This document shows, in pieces, positions 60,577 through 64,000 of a stretch of 64,000 nt of DNA (positions are counted from its first letter, which is position 1; every line of letters begins with the position of its first letter). The stretch is from Chinchilla lanigera (taxonomy: Eukaryota; Chordata; Mammalia; Rodentia; Chinchillidae), in the NCBI RefSeq assembly GCF_000276665.1, contig NW_004955404.1:30325019-30389018 (forward strand). The letters run 5' to 3'. The translations under genes and the position numbers were made by a program. The notes under the pieces were generated by a model, which was not told where the DNA came from, did not search any database, and saw only the letters and a list, made by a program, of their open reading frames with translations.

Positions 60577-60985
60577 GATACAGGTTGAATTGTATTCCCC
60601 TGCCCTCCCACTCCCCTCCCCAAATATGTTGAGGTCTTGACCCTCAGTACCTCAGAATGTGGCTTTATTCTTTGGAGAGTTACCTAGATTATTAGGTTAC
60701 TAGGTTAAGTTATTAGGTTATTATCCACTACAGTATGACTAGTGTTCTTTTAAAGAAATGTGTGCACCCAGAAGCAGACATGTACAGATAAAGGAATGTG
60801 TGGGGCTACCAAAACCTGGGAGAGGCGAGATGTGATCCTTGTTCTACAGGTATCAGAGTGAGCGTGGTCAAGTGGACGCCTTGATTTTGGAATACCGGCC
60901 TACAGGACTGTGAAACAGTGCATTCTGGTATTCTAAATCTCCTGGTTGGTGATACTTTGTTACAGCAGCTCTAGCAAACAATGAA
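60577..60985 (+). repeat. MLT1-like MaLR LTR (old)
   Basis: 'ggttgaattgtattcccctgcc', 'caaatatgttgaggtcttgaccctcagtacctcagaatgtggc', 'ggtattctaaatctcctggttggtgatactttgttacagcagctc' fit MLT1. Contains a short ttattaggtta tandem (~60688-60722). Confidence 0.75.
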
Positions 60986-60994
60986 AGGGGAGGA

Positions 60995-61135
60995 AGGGCT
61001 TCCATTGCTAAGAACGTCTATGTGCCAGGCGCTGTGATAAGGGCATTCGTTTTCGGTGATTCTTTTTTATTCTTGTGACAATCCTGGAGGTAGGCACCGT
61101 ACTGTTAGATGCTGAGGCCGAGGCGTTTCTCAAGG
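60995..61135 (+). repeat. MIR SINE, plus strand
   Basis: 'tatgtgccaggcgctgtgataagggcattcg...attcttgtgacaatcctggaggtaggcacc' is the MIR 3' half. Confidence 0.8.
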
Positions 61136-61139
61136 CGTA

Positions 61140-62780
61140 TACTGTAATTGGTGCACAGCAAACGTGGGGCTGCAAATGGAGCCAAAGCTCTTCTCACCAC
61201 ATCCGCCACACCGCAGCTCCCGGTCCCCTGGGCAATGGTAATGAACCTGATGGTTAACCTGGAAGTTTTCAGATTGGACCCACTGTGGGAATTTGGTCTG
61301 AGACCTCAGGGCTCAATCATCACCATGCTCCCTAGCCACTTACATGTTACCCCGAAATTGTCCTCTCTGCTTCTCTAGTTCTGCAAATCTCCACTCTGTC
61401 TCATTACAAGTTTCTACAGGAATATGCATCCATCTCTGGGTGTACTGCTTCCTGAATCCATTCCTCGTTTGCTTCAGGTTACATGAATTCCAGGAATTAT
61501 TTAGGAAAATAAAATTTTGATTAGGGTGTCTCTAATAGCTGTCATTCTTTATACTAACATAAATATCTAGGGATTCTGTCTCAGTTGTAGAAGAAAGAGA
61601 GTTTAACCTGTGATGGAAAACTTAGGCTCATCAGCCTCATTATCTTCGTAAAAGTAGTTGGTTTACTGCACTATGCCTGGTTCTTTTCTGTGAACTGTGC
61701 ACAGCTCGTCAAATAGACAGGCCCCTCATTTGCATACACTTTCAATTAAGTAATAGCCTTTAAATTCTACAAATAATTTAAAGTACATTTGAGAAAGTAT
61801 GTATGCCATGAAGTAGTGAAATAATAAAGTTAAAAATAGTGGAATTAAAGGGTAAAGCATACTGGTGTAGCTGTCAGGGCAGGAAGGCAATATGAAATGC
61901 ACATATGCTCTATGGATCAGAGGGCTGAGAGCCAGACCCGTTGGAAAGGGTGCAGCTGGTGCTGACTGGACGGCAGAAAGGTCCCAGTGAGGCTGAGCTG
62001 GCAGAATTATCTAGAAATTAGTCCTGAGGAACTTGCTGGAAAGCGGCCCTCTAGGGTGTTGGAGAAATCTATTCACAGCAAGGTGTCTCACCAGAGGAGC
62101 CCCACTGTACGTCTGCTCAAGGGCTGTTGCAGAGATGCTGGCTGCTGGCGATACTGACCACTGTGCATCGCAGGGGCTGGGCGCTGGGGAAGCCACCTGT
62201 GCTGTGGGAAGACCCTGGGAAGCCGGGAGCCCTGCAGGAGCCTGGAGGGCAAACACCAGAACCAGGAAAAAAAATTCTTTCCTCCTGTGAGGCCCCTTCT
62301 GAGCTCTGACTGAAGAGTTAGCACAGTACCTGCTGATAAAGGGAACATACTTAAAGGGCCCGTATCCATTTTCACAGAGTAGACAAAAAGGGTGAGTTTA
62401 GAGCTGAAAGGTAAAACACCGACAACAGGCATACTGAGTCATAATGTTCTAAATAGTTCCGAGTAGAGTACGGTTTAATGTAGATCCACATACAGTTGCC
62501 CTGCAAATCAGCACTGAATCTCCTGGTGGCAAAAGAAAAATAAAAGTCGGGATCAATATTTCACTGTCCTCAAGACAGGCAGAGCATTTTCTAATGCAAA
62601 ACTGTACATGAAATTTCTCATATGGTACCTTCTTCCTACAGGCACTGTAAGATGGAGTGTATGAAATTTCTAGTGACATCCACATTAAAATTACAGAGAA
62701 TAGAACTGTTGAAATTTTATAGTTTCTCTCAATGAGAACTGAAAGCGTAGTACAATTATGAAGATCTTCCTATTTATCCC
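61140..62780. other. Intergenic, no feature recognised
   Basis: Mixed-composition unique sequence, slightly GC-rich at 61900-62260. Overlapping small ORFs in several frames there (62011-62432) are mutually shadowing and unsupported. Confidence 0.4.
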
Positions 62781-62784
62781 ACAC

Positions 62785-63266
62785 TGTGATGATTAATTTT
62801 ATGTGTCAATTTGACTGGTAAAGCAGGTAGCTGGGATGCTCATATATCTGTAAAACACCATTGCTGGGTGTGTCTGTGAGGGCGTTTCTGGAATAAGTTA
62901 GCATTTGAGTCAGAAGCTTGAATGAAGAAGATTTGTCCTCACCAATGTGAGGGGCATCATCCAGTCCACCCAAGGCCTGAACACAACGGAAGTGTAGGAG
63001 GGTGAATTTGCTTTCTTTCTTCTTAAACTGAGGCATCATCCATCTCCTGTCCAAGGCTTATATCAGTACTTCCCTGTCCTCATTTCAAATTTTCAAGTTC
63101 AGTGGCTCTCCTAGTTGTCTATACCACCACCTTGCCTGGTTCTCCAGCATGTAAATGGCAGATCATGGGTGGGACATTTCGGGTATCAAAACTGCTTATA
63201 AATCTTTTCTTACATATCTGTATATGTCTCATAGGTTCTGTTTTTCTGGAGAATCCTGACTACTAT
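62785..63266 (+). repeat. LTR-like repeat, plus strand, family unassigned
   Basis: Starts tgatgattaattttatgtgtcaatttgactgg, includes 'gctgggtgtgtctgtgagggcgtttctgg', 'ccaatgtgaggggcatcatccagtcc', 'tctccagcatgtaaatggcagatcatgg', and ends 'ggttctgtttttctggagaatcctgactac'. Opposite-strand relative of 36000-36560. Confidence 0.72.
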
Positions 63267-63269
63267 AGA

Positions 63270-64000
63270 CACTAATATTCAGAAGCTTGCCAGGTTCTAT
63301 AGGAAATATTAAAGTAGGTGAAAATAAAGTTGACTATATTTTTGGTGAGATAAGAAAACAAACACCTATGTATAGATTAACAAAAATATCCTCCTTGGCT
63401 GAATGAAGCATAATAGAATGAAAAAGAAAAAAGCAAAAGTGGTCTTTGATTAGGACTCCGGAGAAATTTTAACCTTTCCATATAACGTCCTGTTATAAAC
63501 ATTTGAATAAGAGTATCTAGTATCTTGGATCTTTGTACCTGTAGATTTTGTGTTCTTGTATTCAAGAAACCTTGGGCCAGAAATTAAAAATAAACAAACA
63601 AACAATGTCTCTATTTGGCCGTGTACAGATTTTTCTTTTTATCATCATTCCCTGCAGAATATAGTGCAATTATTTACATAACAGCTACCCTGAGTATATT
63701 AGGTATTTTAGTGATGTACTGATGGTTTAAGGTGTACTGGAGGATGCATGTAGGTTATGTGCAAATACCGTGCTGTTTTATATGAGGGACCTGTGCATCT
63801 GAGAACTTGGTATTTATGGATGGAGGGGTCTTGAAAGCAGTTCCTCATGAAGGCCAAGGGATGACAATATTTGATTTCTGAGATGTGGACACCCATCAGC
63901 AAACTCATTGTATTTTCTTGAAAAGTGAGGTGTTGGGAGTTTATTCTCAGATATACTATCATTTATTATGGTTCCATTAATTTGAAGAGAAGAGAGAAAG
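63270..64000. other. Intergenic to the window end, no feature recognised
   Basis: AT-rich unique sequence. The caaacaaacaaac stretch at ~63590 is low complexity. No gene. Confidence 0.4.

Overview
This is a nuclear genomic window from a placental mammal, most likely a non-murid rodent. It carries tRNA-Ala-derived ID elements, B1-type (7SL-like) SINEs, B1+ID dimers, L1, and many MaLR-type LTRs. Young ID copies have a tail beginning GGAGAAAAACC that I do not associate with mouse, rat or squirrel; a castorimorph (beaver/kangaroo-rat-like) or hystricomorph host is possible, but I cannot fix the species from sequence alone.

One protein-coding gene is supported. It is KCTD12 (pfetin), complete on one exon at 126-1103 (+), with a CpG island over its 5' end and a probable long 3' UTR of about 4.8 kb ending near an AATAAA at 5909. 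No interspersed repeat is recognisable between the stop codon and about 6.57 kb, as expected for an exonic, constrained tail. The rest of the window (about 6-64 kb) looks like a gene desert. It holds interspersed repeats, simple repeats and unique sequence with no convincing second gene, RNA gene or CRISPR. Short ORFs elsewhere lack codon structure or homology I recognise, apart from one retroviral gag/protease relic.

Layout: 0-6 kb KCTD12; 6.5-20 kb old LTRs, ID and B1 SINEs, an L1 3' part with a nested ID, and a first copy (A) of an AT-rich poly(A) retroposon; 20-25 kb mostly unique plus MIR and old L1; 25.2-26 kb a second copy (B) of that retroposon with a third (C) nested inside it, both bounded by target-site duplications; 26-33 kb B1, MIR, L1 and a (CA)n microsatellite; 33.5-35.8 kb a near-complete MaLR provirus interrupted by a younger solo LTR; 36-40.7 kb LTR and B1-ID repeats; 40.75-42.44 kb the most unusual object (copy D), a minus-strand element with a GC-rich 5' leader, a gammaretrovirus-like Gag C-terminus/nucleocapsid/protease relic, about four 102-bp tandem units and an A-rich tail; 42.6-64 kb L1, ID, MIR, L2, MER5A-like and LTR repeats among unique stretches, some of which look like candidate conserved non-coding sequence.

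The best candidate for something undescribed is the family formed by copies A-D. It appears to be a LINE-mobilised (TSD plus poly(A), no LTRs) composite retroposon whose longest copy here carries gag-pro-derived sequence.
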